Origin: Gammaproteobacteria bacterium
Lineage (GTDB): Bacteria; Pseudomonadota; Gammaproteobacteria; SURF-13
Direction of reading: 5' to 3'
DNA: 10,424 bases
Assembly: GCA_023381235.1 (NCBI GenBank)
Contig: JAMCTV010000045.1
Coordinates: 1 to 10,424, forward strand
Shown: in pieces, positions 1 through 6,743 of the stretch
How the letters are laid out: every line of letters starts with the position of its first letter
How positions within the stretch are numbered: the first letter of the stretch is position 1
Program-made: the position numbers and the translations under genes
The notes under the pieces: generated by a model
The model's input: the letters and a program-made list of their open reading frames with translations, nothing else
What the model was told of the DNA's origin: nothing
Database searches by the model: none

Positions 1-285
1 ATGGGGCTGCTGACGGGGCTGGATAGTCTCGCCCCGGCCTATGCCGCGCAATACGGCGGACTGCCCAAGGCAACGGGCGCCGGAGAGGACGGGCAGGCGC
101 TTGATCTGCGCATCCAGAGAACGGGGCTGCGCATAGCCGAACGCGAGGCGCGCGCAGTCACCGTTAACGGTTCCATACCTGGGCCTTTAGTGCGCCTGCG
201 CGAAGGGCAAAACGCCGTTCTGCGCGTGACCAATGAGCTGGACGAAGACACGTCCATACACTGGCATGGCATCATCTTGCCCGCG
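1..285 (+). CDS. copA: CopA-type multicopper oxidase, N-terminal fragment (partial)
   Basis: This is the amino-terminal part of a periplasmic multicopper oxidase of the copper-resistance CopA type, which oxidises Cu(I) and helps detoxify copper. The first residues (MGLLTGLDSLAPAYA) look like the hydrophobic end of a Tat signal peptide with an AYA cleavage site, so the real start, with its twin arginine, probably lies before the window and the ATG at position 1 is likely internal. The text that follows (VNGSIPGPLVRLREGQ, then TSIHWHGIILPA) matches the first cupredoxin domain, and HWHG carries type 2/type 3 copper ligands. In the family, an (N)MDGVPG segment should come next. Here the frame instead meets a stop at 292-294, because the sequence joins another gene at 282-285. 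The family is clear, while the choice of copA over another multicopper oxidase is less sure. Confidence 0.8.
282..285. other. Chimeric joint between copA and the downstream minus-strand gene
   Basis: The + strand reads as CopA up to ILPA (codons ending at 285). The minus-strand gene reads sensibly only down to a GHIAA segment ending at 282. The two readings share the bases CGCG. Beyond the joint each frame continues into antisense of the other gene. The joint therefore fuses two unrelated coding sequences tail to middle through about 4 bp of homology. It may be a real inversion or deletion, or a cloning, amplification or assembly chimera. Confidence 0.75.
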
Positions 286-1778
286 GCGATATGACCGCTG
301 GCGCGCTGTTCGTAGCGGAACAGGCTGTGCAGCCAGCCGTCGGCCACGGCGCCCGCGCTGAAGTCATACATCAATTCCACGTGGCCGTAGCCGCCGGGCA
401 GGGTTTTGCGCTCTCTGTCCAGGAATCCGGCGATGTCCCAGGCGGTGCTGTCGCGGCGTGCAAGATTGCCGAAACGATGCGCGGCGATCTCCTTGCCTGC
501 GGCGTCGTAGATTTTCGCCGCCAGCGGCAGCTCGCTCTGGCAGGTGGACATCGGCGTCGGTTGTACAATACTGCGCCACTGCGCGGGCGGCAGCACCGGC
601 GCGGGCAACAGATAACCCTTGCCCAGCAGTTTGCCGATCTCAGGCAACTGCGGGTCCGGCTGCAAGTCATCACGCTCCACGTTGACATGGGCGATGCGCC
701 GCCTGCCGCTCTGTTTCACGACTTCATAACGCGGGCGCACGAAATATTTTCCCGCCTGCACCTCGATCTGCTCCGGCCAGCGCGCATCGGGCAATAGTTG
801 CGCGACATCCAGTGCATAAGTGCCGAAGGGCGGTATCTCGGCATCCAGACGGCGGATGCCGGACGATCCCATCTTGTTGAGGCCGACCGCGCCCGCGGGT
901 ATCGGGCGCGGGTGGCTGTTCTGTATCCAGAGCAGCACGGTTTCATCTTGCTGCGGCGCGGGCAGGCCGGCATACAAGTCGGACGGCCAGGCGTTGGCGT
1001 CGTGGGTGCAGGAAAGTTGTGTGGCGCCGTCGCCGTAGGTGTCGAGCGCGTACTTCACGATGTCATGGCCCGCGATATGCAGCGCGTGCACAAACAGCGT
1101 GCCGGTGAAATCCTGTAGCCCGAAGCGCTTGCGCACCTCCTGGCTGTCCACCATGAAGCTCGCACTAGCCGCGGGCAACGTCTCCTGCCACTCCGCCAGC
1201 ACCTTACCCTGCTCATCGAACAGGCACAGCCACAGCGCCGTATTTTTTGCGCCGTGGCCATGCCAGTAATTGCAGGTGACGAGGCGCGTGTGCTGGCCGT
1301 GCGCGTCGCGCAGCAGGGCCAGGTTGGTGGCGAAATTGAGCGGGTCGAGATAGCGCCGCGCATTGGTCAGCATGGCGCCGGGCAGGCGCAGTTCGTCGAA
1401 GCTGATGATGGGTACGCCATCCGGCACGAGATGTTTGATCTGCTGCACCAGGCGCGCGCTGTCGAAGGCCGCCACCAGCAGGCAGGCGCACTCCGCGTTG
1501 ACGCCTTCGGTAATCAGGCGGCCGGTCACGCCGAGCACGCTGCGGCCCAGTTCCTCGATGCGCTGCACATACGCGGCGCGCACGTCCCACGCCGCGACAT
1601 CATACAGCTCGGCGAAGGTGGAGAAATGATTCAGCGGGTCGTAGATGGCCAGCGGGCCAGCGTCTTTAAGGCGCGAAATGAACGCGCGTGCGCTTTGCGC
1701 GGTGAGCGGGTGGCCCAGCGCCTTGAACAAGGCATTGCCGCCCTGGACGTTGCTGAAGGTTTGTATGTTAAGGGCCAT
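282..1778 (-). CDS. Uncharacterised conserved-looking protein next to an ELM1 gene (3'-truncated)
   Basis: I do not recognise a named family. About 499 codons remain, starting MALNIQTFSNVQGGNALFKA and ending at RASGHIAA, where the sequence joins copA. The reading frame stays open into copA antisense, but those residues are not part of the protein. The start at 1778 is chosen because it lies 10 nt after the ELM1 stop, and the longer frame upstream only reads ELM1 antisense to its true frame. No good Shine-Dalgarno sequence is seen, so translational coupling is likely. There is no signal peptide or obvious membrane span. The sequence is rich in W, H and aromatic residues (TCNYWHGHGAKN near residues 198-209) and has segments such as TLFVHALHIAGHDIVKYALDTYGDG, suggesting a soluble globular protein. 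It is last in the ilvE/zinc-finger/ELM1 run. Its role is unknown. Confidence 0.7.
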
Positions 1779-1788
1779 GGCGTGTGAT

Positions 1789-2748
1789 TTAAGCAGTGGC
1801 GCGGGATTGTAACCTCGCGCGCAACTCGGCGGCAACGCTTTCGGTTTCCCGCAGCGGCGCATAATTCCATTTTTCCAACCTGCCCTCGAAGCGGCGCGTG
1901 TAACCGGACGCGCGCATGGCCTGGTGAAACGCGCGAAACCGGCGCGAGCCGCCCGGCAGTTCCACCACGTACACCGGCTTGCCGGTGTAACAGGCCTCGG
2001 TCACCATGGAAACCGAATCGCAGGTGACGATAATGAAATCGGCCAGCGCCAGCCAGGCGAAATACGGGTTGTCGCCGTGGCCGTCCCACATCACCGAGGG
2101 TACCGTTGCCAGCGCGCGGCGCAATTCTTCAGTCACCGCCGGACTGGTGCGGCGCGACACGCTGAGCGCAATGCCGGCCTGGTAATCGTGCGCCAGTTTC
2201 ATCAACTGCGCGCCCAGTGCGCGCGCCTCCTCTGCTTCCAACCTGTAGCGCCGGTTGGTCCCGCCCACCAGCACCGCAACCAGCGGGCGCGGCAGATGTT
2301 GCAACTGCGGCGCGAAACGCGGCGCTTCCCCGTCCAGCCGCGCCTGCGTGACACGGTGCATGGCGCCGTGGGTGACGATCACGTTGTCTCCACGCAAACG
2401 GTCGTGCTGCGGAACGATAATGAGATCGAAGCGGCGCGCGTCCACCTTGGGGTCTTGAATGTGCACGGCGAAGCTGCGCCCTCCGCTCGCGCGCTTGATG
2501 GCGAGCGCGAGGCCCACCGCATAACGCCCGCAGCCGATGGTGATGTCGGGCCACGGCGGCGTGAGCGCGTCGCTGCCCGGCCCGGGCGCGGAGAATGGTG
2601 CAAACCACAGGCGCGGCGGCAGGTACTTCCACGGCGCGCGCGGCACGATGCGTTTCCACACCGGCTCTACACCCAGCGCCTCAGCCAGCCCCAGGCACTG
2701 GTTCACCATGCCCGCCTTGTCTTCACTCAGCAGCCAGCAGGTGGTCAT
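1789..2748 (-). CDS. ELM1-family (DUF1022) glycosyltransferase-like protein
   Basis: A 319-residue protein of the family usually annotated as mitochondrial fission ELM1 (PF06258). In bacteria its biochemical role is unproven, and the fold is thought to resemble GT-B glycosyltransferases such as MurG. Visible hallmarks are an N-terminal CWLLSEDKAGMVNQ, the DITIGCGR and HIQDPK segments, DLIIVPQHD, VTHGAMHRVT, a VLVGGTNRRYR strand-turn, and a C-terminal DFIIVTCDSVSMVTEA followed by GKPVYVVEL, which resembles a nucleotide-sugar binding half. The ATG at 2748 is preferred. The frame is open back to 2805, but those 19 extra residues (PSPSRGEGWGEG-like) are encoded by a dispersed palindromic repeat. 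It sits 75 nt behind the zinc-finger gene and 10 nt before the next gene, so it is probably in one operon. A cell-envelope role is only a guess from the fold. Confidence 0.85.
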   Translation of the reverse strand: MTTCWLLSEDKAGMVNQCLGLAEALGVEPVWKRIVPRAPWKYLPPRLWFAPFSAPGPGSDALTPPWPDITIGCGRYAVGLALAIKRASGGRSFAVHIQDPKVDARRFDLIIVPQHDRLRGDNVIVTHGAMHRVTQARLDGEAPRFAPQLQHLPRPLVAVLVGGTNRRYRLEAEEARALGAQLMKLAHDYQAGIALSVSRRTSPAVTEELRRALATVPSVMWDGHGDNPYFAWLALADFIIVTCDSVSMVTEACYTGKPVYVVELPGGSRRFRAFHQAMRASGYTRRFEGRLEKWNYAPLRETESVAAELRARLQSRATA

Positions 2749-2758
2749 GAGATCAATT

Positions 2759-2798
2759 TCCCCCTCTCCCCAGCCCTCTCCCCGCGAGGGAGAGGGGG
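2759..2798. repeat. CCCTCTCCC-type dispersed palindromic repeat
   Basis: Between the zinc-finger and ELM1 genes is a C/T-rich then G/A-rich stretch. It contains a perfect 9-bp stem, CCCTCTCCC (2774-2782) with GGGAGAGGG (2788-2796), around a 5-base CGCGA loop. A second CCCTCTCCC precedes it at 2762-2770. Elements of this sort (reading as SPSRGEGWGEG when translated) are scattered between genes in many proteobacteria. In the operon mRNA it would form a stable hairpin between two cistrons and could attenuate or stabilise the transcript. Confidence 0.7.
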
Positions 2799-2823
2799 CG
2801 CGCATGGAGAGCGGGAATGGACA

Positions 2824-3027
2824 TCAATTCTTCAGCACGTAATCCGCGCCGCAATACGGGCACTTGGCCTTGCCGGTGGCCTCGATGGCCAAATACACGC
2901 GCGGATGCGAGTTCCACAGGCTCATGCTCTCCATCGGGCAGTGCAAAGGTAGATCGGCGCGCGTCACCTCATAGAGATTTTTCGCGTTGGGTTCCAAGTA
3001 TTGTGATTTTTCCACGTTCTGCGCCAC
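2824..3027 (-). CDS. Zinc-finger (zf-CHCC) domain protein
   Basis: A 67-residue protein of the zf-CHCC family (PF10276), related to the zinc-binding NDUFS6 subunit of mitochondrial complex I. In bacteria these small proteins are of unknown function and are often found beside ilvE or lipopolysaccharide genes. The likely zinc ligands are C30, H41, C56 and C59, with the pattern LPLHCP...SHPRVYL...KCPYCGADY. The start codon is GTG. It is supported by an AAGGA ribosome site at 3036-3040, 8 nt upstream. The gene begins 16 nt after the ilvE stop, so it belongs to the same transcript. The length is normal and nothing is missing. Confidence 0.9.
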   Translation of the reverse strand: MAQNVEKSQYLEPNAKNLYEVTRADLPLHCPMESMSLWNSHPRVYLAIEATGKAKCPYCGADYVLKN

Positions 3028-3043
3028 GGTTCGCGTCCTTGTA

Positions 3044-3967
3044 TCAAGTCCAGGTCAGCCATGCGGGATACTCATTGCGCCGTCCGTGCACCTGGTCGAA
3101 GTAGAGCTTTTGTAAACGCTCGGTGATGGGACCGCGTCCGCCGTTGCCGATTTTTCTTCCGTCCAGTTCGCGGATCGGCGTGACTTCGGCCGCGGTGCCT
3201 GTGAAAAACGCCTCGTCCGCGATATACACCTCGTCGCGCGTGATGCGCTTTTCGCGCACCTCGATGCTCAGTTCGGCGGCGAGCTTGAAGATCGTGTCGC
3301 GCGTGATGCCGTCCAGCGCCGAGGTCAGATCGGGCGTGCAGATCACGCCGTCGCGCACGATAAAGATATTTTCGCCGCTGCCTTCCGCCACGTAGCCGTC
3401 CACGTCGAGCAGCAGCGCCTCGTCCACCCCGCATGACAGCGCCTCGCGCAGCGCGAGCATGGAGTTCATGTAATTGCCGTTGGCCTTGGCCTTGCACATG
3501 GTGATATTGACGTGATGGCGCGTGAACGACGAAGTCTTGATGCGGATGCCCTTCTCCATGCCCTCCGCGCCCAGATACGAGCCCCAGGTCCAGGCCGCCA
3601 CGATGGCGTGCACCTTAAGGTTGTCCGCACGCAGACCCATGCCCTCCGAGCCGTAGAAACACATGGGACGGATATAGGCCGACTTCAGCTTGTTGTCGCG
3701 CACTGCGGCGCAGGTCGCCGCATGCAGGGTGGCCTTGTCATACGGCATGGGCATGCCGAGGATGTGTGCGGAGCGCAACAAACGATCCAGATGCGCATCG
3801 AGACGGAAAATGGCCGTGCCCTTTTCGCACTCGTAGGCGCGGATACCCTCGAATACCCCCATGCCGTAGTGCAGGGTGTGGGTGAGCACGTGCACCTTGG
3901 CCTCGCGCCAGGGAACCATTTTTCCGTCAAACCAGATGACGCCGTCGCGGTCGTCCATCGTCGCCAT
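3044..3967 (-). CDS. ilvE: Branched-chain-amino-acid aminotransferase
   Basis: This is a cytoplasmic PLP-dependent aminotransferase of fold type IV that interconverts valine, leucine and isoleucine with their 2-oxo acids, using glutamate/2-oxoglutarate. The protein has 307 residues, the usual length. Family signatures are HVLTHTLHYGMGVFEGIRAY (residues 26-45), the PLP-binding lysine K161 in AKANGNYMNSML, YVAEGSGENIF with E195, GITRDTI, and FFTGTAAEVTPI. The start at 3967 has a strong AAGGAGA site at 3975-3981, 7 nt upstream. It is the first gene of a minus-strand run with the zinc-finger, ELM1 and uncharacterised genes. In many gammaproteobacteria glnE lies directly upstream of ilvE. Here roughly 4.4 kb separates them, including a mobile element whose left end is about 150 bp before the ilvE start. 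I see no clear sigma70 promoter in that gap. Confidence 0.96.
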   Translation of the reverse strand: MATMDDRDGVIWFDGKMVPWREAKVHVLTHTLHYGMGVFEGIRAYECEKGTAIFRLDAHLDRLLRSAHILGMPMPYDKATLHAATCAAVRDNKLKSAYIRPMCFYGSEGMGLRADNLKVHAIVAAWTWGSYLGAEGMEKGIRIKTSSFTRHHVNITMCKAKANGNYMNSMLALREALSCGVDEALLLDVDGYVAEGSGENIFIVRDGVICTPDLTSALDGITRDTIFKLAAELSIEVREKRITRDEVYIADEAFFTGTAAEVTPIRELDGRKIGNGGRGPITERLQKLYFDQVHGRRNEYPAWLTWT

Positions 3968-3974
3968 GCCAACT

Positions 3975-3981
3975 TCTCCTT
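3975..3981 (-). promoter_or_regulatory. Ribosome binding site of ilvE
   Basis: AAGGAGA on the minus strand, 7 nt before the ATG at 3967, fixes the ilvE start. Confidence 0.8.
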
Positions 3982-4080
3982 AACTATACCTTGCAGTCAC
4001 ACGCAAACTTGTTATTTTGCCTCACTCAGCGGGTTTAGTCGAATCAGAGATCGTCAGGTACGCTCGACCCCCTTGAAGAC

Positions 4081-4118
4081 AAATCCCCCCTCGCTTACGC
4101 TCGACCCCCCTTTAAAAG
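4081..4118. repeat. Left half of a palindromic dispersed repeat split by the mobile element
   Basis: The stretch AAATCCCCCC, a GCTCGAC-containing spacer, then CCCCCC and TTTAAAAG pairs with the right half at 6744-6789 (GGGGGG, a GTCGAAC-containing spacer, GGGGGATTT). Together they make a large imperfect palindrome about 80 bp long, centred on TTTAAAA. A partial second copy of the CTCGACCCCC motif lies just upstream at 4065-4075. The mobile element sits exactly in the centre. Confidence 0.7.
4111..4118. repeat. Target site duplication, left copy (TTTAAAAG)
   Basis: An 8-bp direct repeat identical to 6744-6751. It directly flanks inverted repeats that begin GGG. Eight bases is the duplication length expected for the IS1595 family. 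Confidence 0.8.
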
Positions 4119-4141
4119 GGGAATTATATACTTGACTCCCT
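4119..4141 (+). repeat. Left terminal inverted repeat of the element
   Basis: It begins GGGAATTATATACTTGACT. It matches the reverse complement of 6721-6743 at 20 of 23 positions, the mismatches being at repeat positions 5, 16 and 20. It also contains the -35 box of the transposase promoter. Confidence 0.85.
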
Positions 4142-4160
4142 CGACTATTTGGCGGATAAT
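4132..4160 (+). promoter_or_regulatory. Sigma70-like promoter of the transposase/R-M genes
   Basis: TTGACT at 4132-4137 and GATAAT at 4155-4160 each match the consensus at 5 of 6 bases and are separated by exactly 17 bp. The -35 box lies inside the terminal inverted repeat, so transposase binding to this end would be expected to compete with transcription of all three genes. Confidence 0.7.
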
Positions 4161-4172
4161 TAGGCTATATTC

Positions 4173-4178
4173 AAGGAG
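4173..4178 (+). promoter_or_regulatory. Ribosome binding site of the transposase
   Basis: AAGGAG, 6 nt before the ATG at 4185, fixes the transposase start. Confidence 0.75.
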
Positions 4179-4184
4179 CGAGTC

Positions 4185-5105
4185 ATGAATGACAAAGTAA
4201 CTATCAGCACCTTCCAGCTTTTCAAGATGTTCCCAGATGCCGAAGCTGGCCGCAAGTATCTTGAAGGACGGCTCTGGCCGAAGGGCGCGAAATGCCCGAC
4301 CTGTAAGAGCGGGGAACGGATCACCACGCGAAAGGGCGGCTATTATCGCTGCAATTCCTGCAAATTTGATTTCACTATTCGCACTGGCACGATATTCGAG
4401 CGGAGTCATGTCCCTCTGCACAAATGGATTTACGCGATGTATCTGCTGGTCACGTCGCGCAAGGGTATTTCCTCGTTGCAACTTTCCAAGGAAATCGGCA
4501 TCACTCAGAAATCCTCGTGGTTCGTGCTGCAACGGCTCCGTGAGGCTTGCGGCAACGATATGACCATGCTGCGGGGCATTGTCGAAATAGACGAAACCTA
4601 CGTCGGCGGCAAAGAGAGAAACAAGCACGGCTCAAAAAAGCTGCGTGCCGGTCGCGGCATGGTCGGCAAAACCGCCGTGGTTGGCATGCGTGAGCGTGGG
4701 GGCCGCACGATTGCCAAACCGGTTGATGGCACAGATACCAACACTCTGCACAGAACCGTCCATGAGAACGTCGAAACCGGCTCTATGCTCCACACGGACG
4801 AACACGCGGGCTATCGCGGACTCGGCGGCATCTTCTACGGCCACAAGGCGATCAACCACGGGGTGGGCGAATACTCCAAGGGTGGCGTGACTACGAACAG
4901 CGTGGAAAGCGTATGGGCGATCCTGAAACGTGGGCTGCATGGCGTCTATCACCATACCAGCGACAAGCACCTTGGCCGCTACGTGGATGAGTTCACTTTT
5001 CGCTTAAATGATGGTAACGTACAGCGTCACACAATCGACAGGCTTGACAGCTTCGTAGATGCCACCGTAGGGCGCGGGATTACCTATAAGGAGTTGATCG
5101 CATGA
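4185..5105 (+). CDS. IS1595-family transposase
   Basis: A 306-residue transposase that would bind the terminal repeats and move the element. Residues 37-59 form a zinc ribbon (CPTC at 37-40, CNSC at 56-59), followed by a helical region (SLQLSKEIGITQKSSWFVLQRLRE, 97-120) that looks like a helix-turn-helix. The catalytic IS1595-type (ISXO2-like) domain follows, with D136 in EIDETYVGGKE, D205 in HTDEHAGY, and the third catalytic position in TNSVESVWAILKRG (N238/E241), then the family signature GVYHHTSDKHLGRYVDEFTFRLN. All expected parts are present, so it appears intact and possibly active. The start has a good AAGGAG site. Its stop overlaps the methyltransferase start as ATGA, so the two are translationally coupled. 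Confidence 0.95.
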   Translation: MNDKVTISTFQLFKMFPDAEAGRKYLEGRLWPKGAKCPTCKSGERITTRKGGYYRCNSCKFDFTIRTGTIFERSHVPLHKWIYAMYLLVTSRKGISSLQLSKEIGITQKSSWFVLQRLREACGNDMTMLRGIVEIDETYVGGKERNKHGSKKLRAGRGMVGKTAVVGMRERGGRTIAKPVDGTDTNTLHRTVHENVETGSMLHTDEHAGYRGLGGIFYGHKAINHGVGEYSKGGVTTNSVESVWAILKRGLHGVYHHTSDKHLGRYVDEFTFRLNDGNVQRHTIDRLDSFVDATVGRGITYKELIA

Positions 5106-6094
5106 GTCTAGATATGCCTCTGCTCGATAACATTGCGGATGTGGTTCTGTCGTACCGCCCCTCCTCTCCTTCTAATACTTGGTTGAACAAGATACACGTT
5201 GGAGATGCCAGAACAGTTCTCCAACTAATGCCTTCCGGTATCGTCGATCTCAGTTTCTGGTCGCCGCCGTATTTCGTGGGGAAGGAATATGAAGCGCATC
5301 TGACCTTTCAGGATTGGCAAAACCTGGTCCGGGGCGTCATCAAGGAACATGCTCGCGTCATGAAAGAAGGCGCGTTTATGGTAATCAATATTGCTGACAT
5401 TCTGTGCTTTGTTGATCCTGATATGCCGCGCTACATGGCAAACAATGTTAGCAATAAAAAGTCACCGGTAACGCGCGAGGATGTTCTTCGGGCAAAGAAG
5501 AAACACCCCAAGGCAAGTCGAGATGAACTGGCCCGCATGCTCGGGTGCAGCGAACAAACAATTCAACGTCGCGCCGAACACAACAATGTCCGCGGTGGCA
5601 AGGGAACGGCTGGGACAAGGGTGCTTTTGATCGGTGGCATGTTGCAGGATTGGGCAATGGAGGCCGGCCTGTATCTGTATGACCATCGCATTTGGCATAA
5701 AGACCCATGTTGGGCCAACAGTCGGTGGCACAGCAATTCATACCGCGCAGTCGATGAGTTCGAGCACCTATACATTTTTTGGAAACCCGGAATCGTGGAC
5801 GTTGACAGGGATCGTTTGCGAAAAGGCGAATGGGCCGAGTGGGGATCGCGCGGTGTTTGGAACATACGCTCAGTCCAGCGCAATAGTCGGCACGAGTGCG
5901 AGTTCCCAGAAATGCTGGCAGAGCGCGTGATACGCCTCTTATCCGACAAAGGCGACGTGGTAATTGATCCGTTCGTTGGTTCTGGAACCACGACAGCCGT
6001 TGCACGAAAACTCAAGAGAAAATACATTGGCATCGAGCGATTGAAGAAATACGCCAAACTTGCACAAGCTCGTACCAATGTCACTTCAAATTGA
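5102..6094 (+). CDS. DNA methyltransferase (N4-cytosine/N6-adenine type), type II modification enzyme
   Basis: A 330-residue SAM-dependent DNA methyltransferase of the N6/N4 Mtase family (PF01555). The catalytic motif IV, SPPY (54-57), comes first. The SAM-binding motif I, DPFVGSGTT (289-297), comes near the C-terminus, as in beta-class enzymes. SPPY favours N4-cytosine methylation but does not prove it. Between these motifs, residues 123-162 read like a helix-turn-helix (TREDVLRAKKKHPKASRDELARMLGCSEQTIQRRAEH), probably part of target recognition. The start overlaps the transposase stop (ATGA), with AAGGAG at 5088-5093, 8 nt upstream. The next gene starts inside its 3' end. It should protect the host DNA from the neighbouring endonuclease, and the shared target sequence cannot be read from the protein. 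Confidence 0.92.
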   Translation: MSLDMPLLDNIADVVLSYRPSSPSNTWLNKIHVGDARTVLQLMPSGIVDLSFWSPPYFVGKEYEAHLTFQDWQNLVRGVIKEHARVMKEGAFMVINIADILCFVDPDMPRYMANNVSNKKSPVTREDVLRAKKKHPKASRDELARMLGCSEQTIQRRAEHNNVRGGKGTAGTRVLLIGGMLQDWAMEAGLYLYDHRIWHKDPCWANSRWHSNSYRAVDEFEHLYIFWKPGIVDVDRDRLRKGEWAEWGSRGVWNIRSVQRNSRHECEFPEMLAERVIRLLSDKGDVVIDPFVGSGTTTAVARKLKRKYIGIERLKKYAKLAQARTNVTSN

Positions 6095-6722
6095 AGAAGT
6101 AGAACGATCCTGCTTGCGCCTCGTTGTCCGGGCAATCCGCGACTATCACAAAGAGGCGGTCAAGATTTTCCGCGAGGAAACCGATCTACCGGCCGACGTG
6201 GCCGAAGATATTACCCGCGAGGCGTTGGATTTTCTCGGTCTTTCACGAGTGCATATTCGCCTGTATGGGAAAATTGATTACAAACGGGCGGCGCTCGTAT
6301 TCCTGCCAGATAGGGAAACAGAAGTTGCCCTGATGATTGACTCGAAGGCTGAAAAAGACGGCAACACGGCCACGATTCAAATGTCGCAAACGTCAATGGA
6401 AGTGAGGCAGTTAAGGGCCGGAAGGGTCGTTACCGTCAAGGGTGGCTTGCCGACGTTCATTGAACGGTCCGGCGTAAAAATGCAGACGGTGACGATAATT
6501 GTTAAGTACGTATACAAAGATGAACCCAAGGGGTCATTGCTGAAACAGGTAAAGATAGCTTGCATCCCGAGCGGGGTATTTCAAGACCAGTACAACCCGG
6601 ACGCAAAGGATACGATCTGGAGGGTTGGCCGCAACGCCCCTACATTGGATGAGGACTTCCGAGTGCGTTTATCGTTCGCCGATTTAGCCCTGAAAGCGCC
6701 GTGGCGGGTGGTGGCGTTTTAG
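6078..6722 (+). CDS. SfiI-like type II restriction endonuclease
   Basis: A 214-residue protein that resembles SfiI as I recall its sequence. Shared features in the same order are: a start like VERSCLRLVVRAI.DYHKEA, AEDIT..AL, G.IDYKR, a strand ending in DSKAEK, RAGRVVTVKGGLP, Q.YNPD, and APWRVV close to the C-terminus. The PD-(D/E)XK residues would be D67 (IDYKR), D88 and K90 (DSK). Their spacing equals that of SfiI D79, D100 and K102. SfiI has 269 residues and cuts as a tetramer at two sites. Most of the length difference here is a missing C-terminal tail. The start is uncertain: this ATG has no ribosome site, and a TTG at 6060 would add six residues. Both overlap the methyltransferase gene. 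The stop overlaps the right terminal repeat by 2 nt. Confidence 0.82.
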   Translation: MSLQIEEVERSCLRLVVRAIRDYHKEAVKIFREETDLPADVAEDITREALDFLGLSRVHIRLYGKIDYKRAALVFLPDRETEVALMIDSKAEKDGNTATIQMSQTSMEVRQLRAGRVVTVKGGLPTFIERSGVKMQTVTIIVKYVYKDEPKGSLLKQVKIACIPSGVFQDQYNPDAKDTIWRVGRNAPTLDEDFRVRLSFADLALKAPWRVVAF

Positions 6723-6743
6723 GTAGTTAAGTATATAAATCCC
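6721..6743 (-). repeat. Right terminal inverted repeat of the element
   Basis: Reading inward on the minus strand it begins GGGATTTATATACTTAACT. The TTGACT -35 box of the left repeat is TTAACT here. The inner end overlaps the endonuclease stop codon at 6720-6722. Confidence 0.85.

Larger units (their letters stand above)
4119..6743 (+). mobile_element. IS1595-family transposon carrying a type II restriction-modification system
   Basis: A complete 2625-bp element. Its ends are 23-bp inverted repeats that match at 20 positions (4119-4141 against 6721-6743, both starting GGGA and sharing TTATATACTT), flanked by the 8-bp direct repeat TTTAAAAG. It encodes an IS1595-family transposase, a DNA methyltransferase and an SfiI-like endonuclease, all on the + strand. 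The genes overlap and the last stop codon touches the right repeat, so there is almost no spare DNA. The interior is visibly richer in A/T than the flanking genes, and codon use looks different too, as expected for imported DNA. IS1595-family elements with passenger genes are known; this gene set reads as one of those. The 8-bp duplication is still perfect, which suggests a fairly recent insertion. Confidence 0.88.

Noticed and set aside
39..281. C-terminal extension of the uncharacterised minus-strand protein
   Set aside because: These codons are plain antisense of copA, with a low-complexity S/R/P-rich translation; the gene ends at the joint.
2749..2805. Upstream start of the ELM1 protein at 2805
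   Set aside because: The added residues are encoded by the dispersed repeat and no ribosome site precedes that ATG; family similarity begins at the 2748 Met.
1924..2952. 342-codon open frame on the + strand
   Set aside because: It is antisense to ELM1 and the zinc-finger gene and has an R/H/A-rich translation typical of shadow frames in GC-rich DNA.
4095..4628. Minus-strand open frame across the left element end
   Set aside because: It is antisense to the transposase and crosses the transposon boundary; no ribosome site or recognisable domain.
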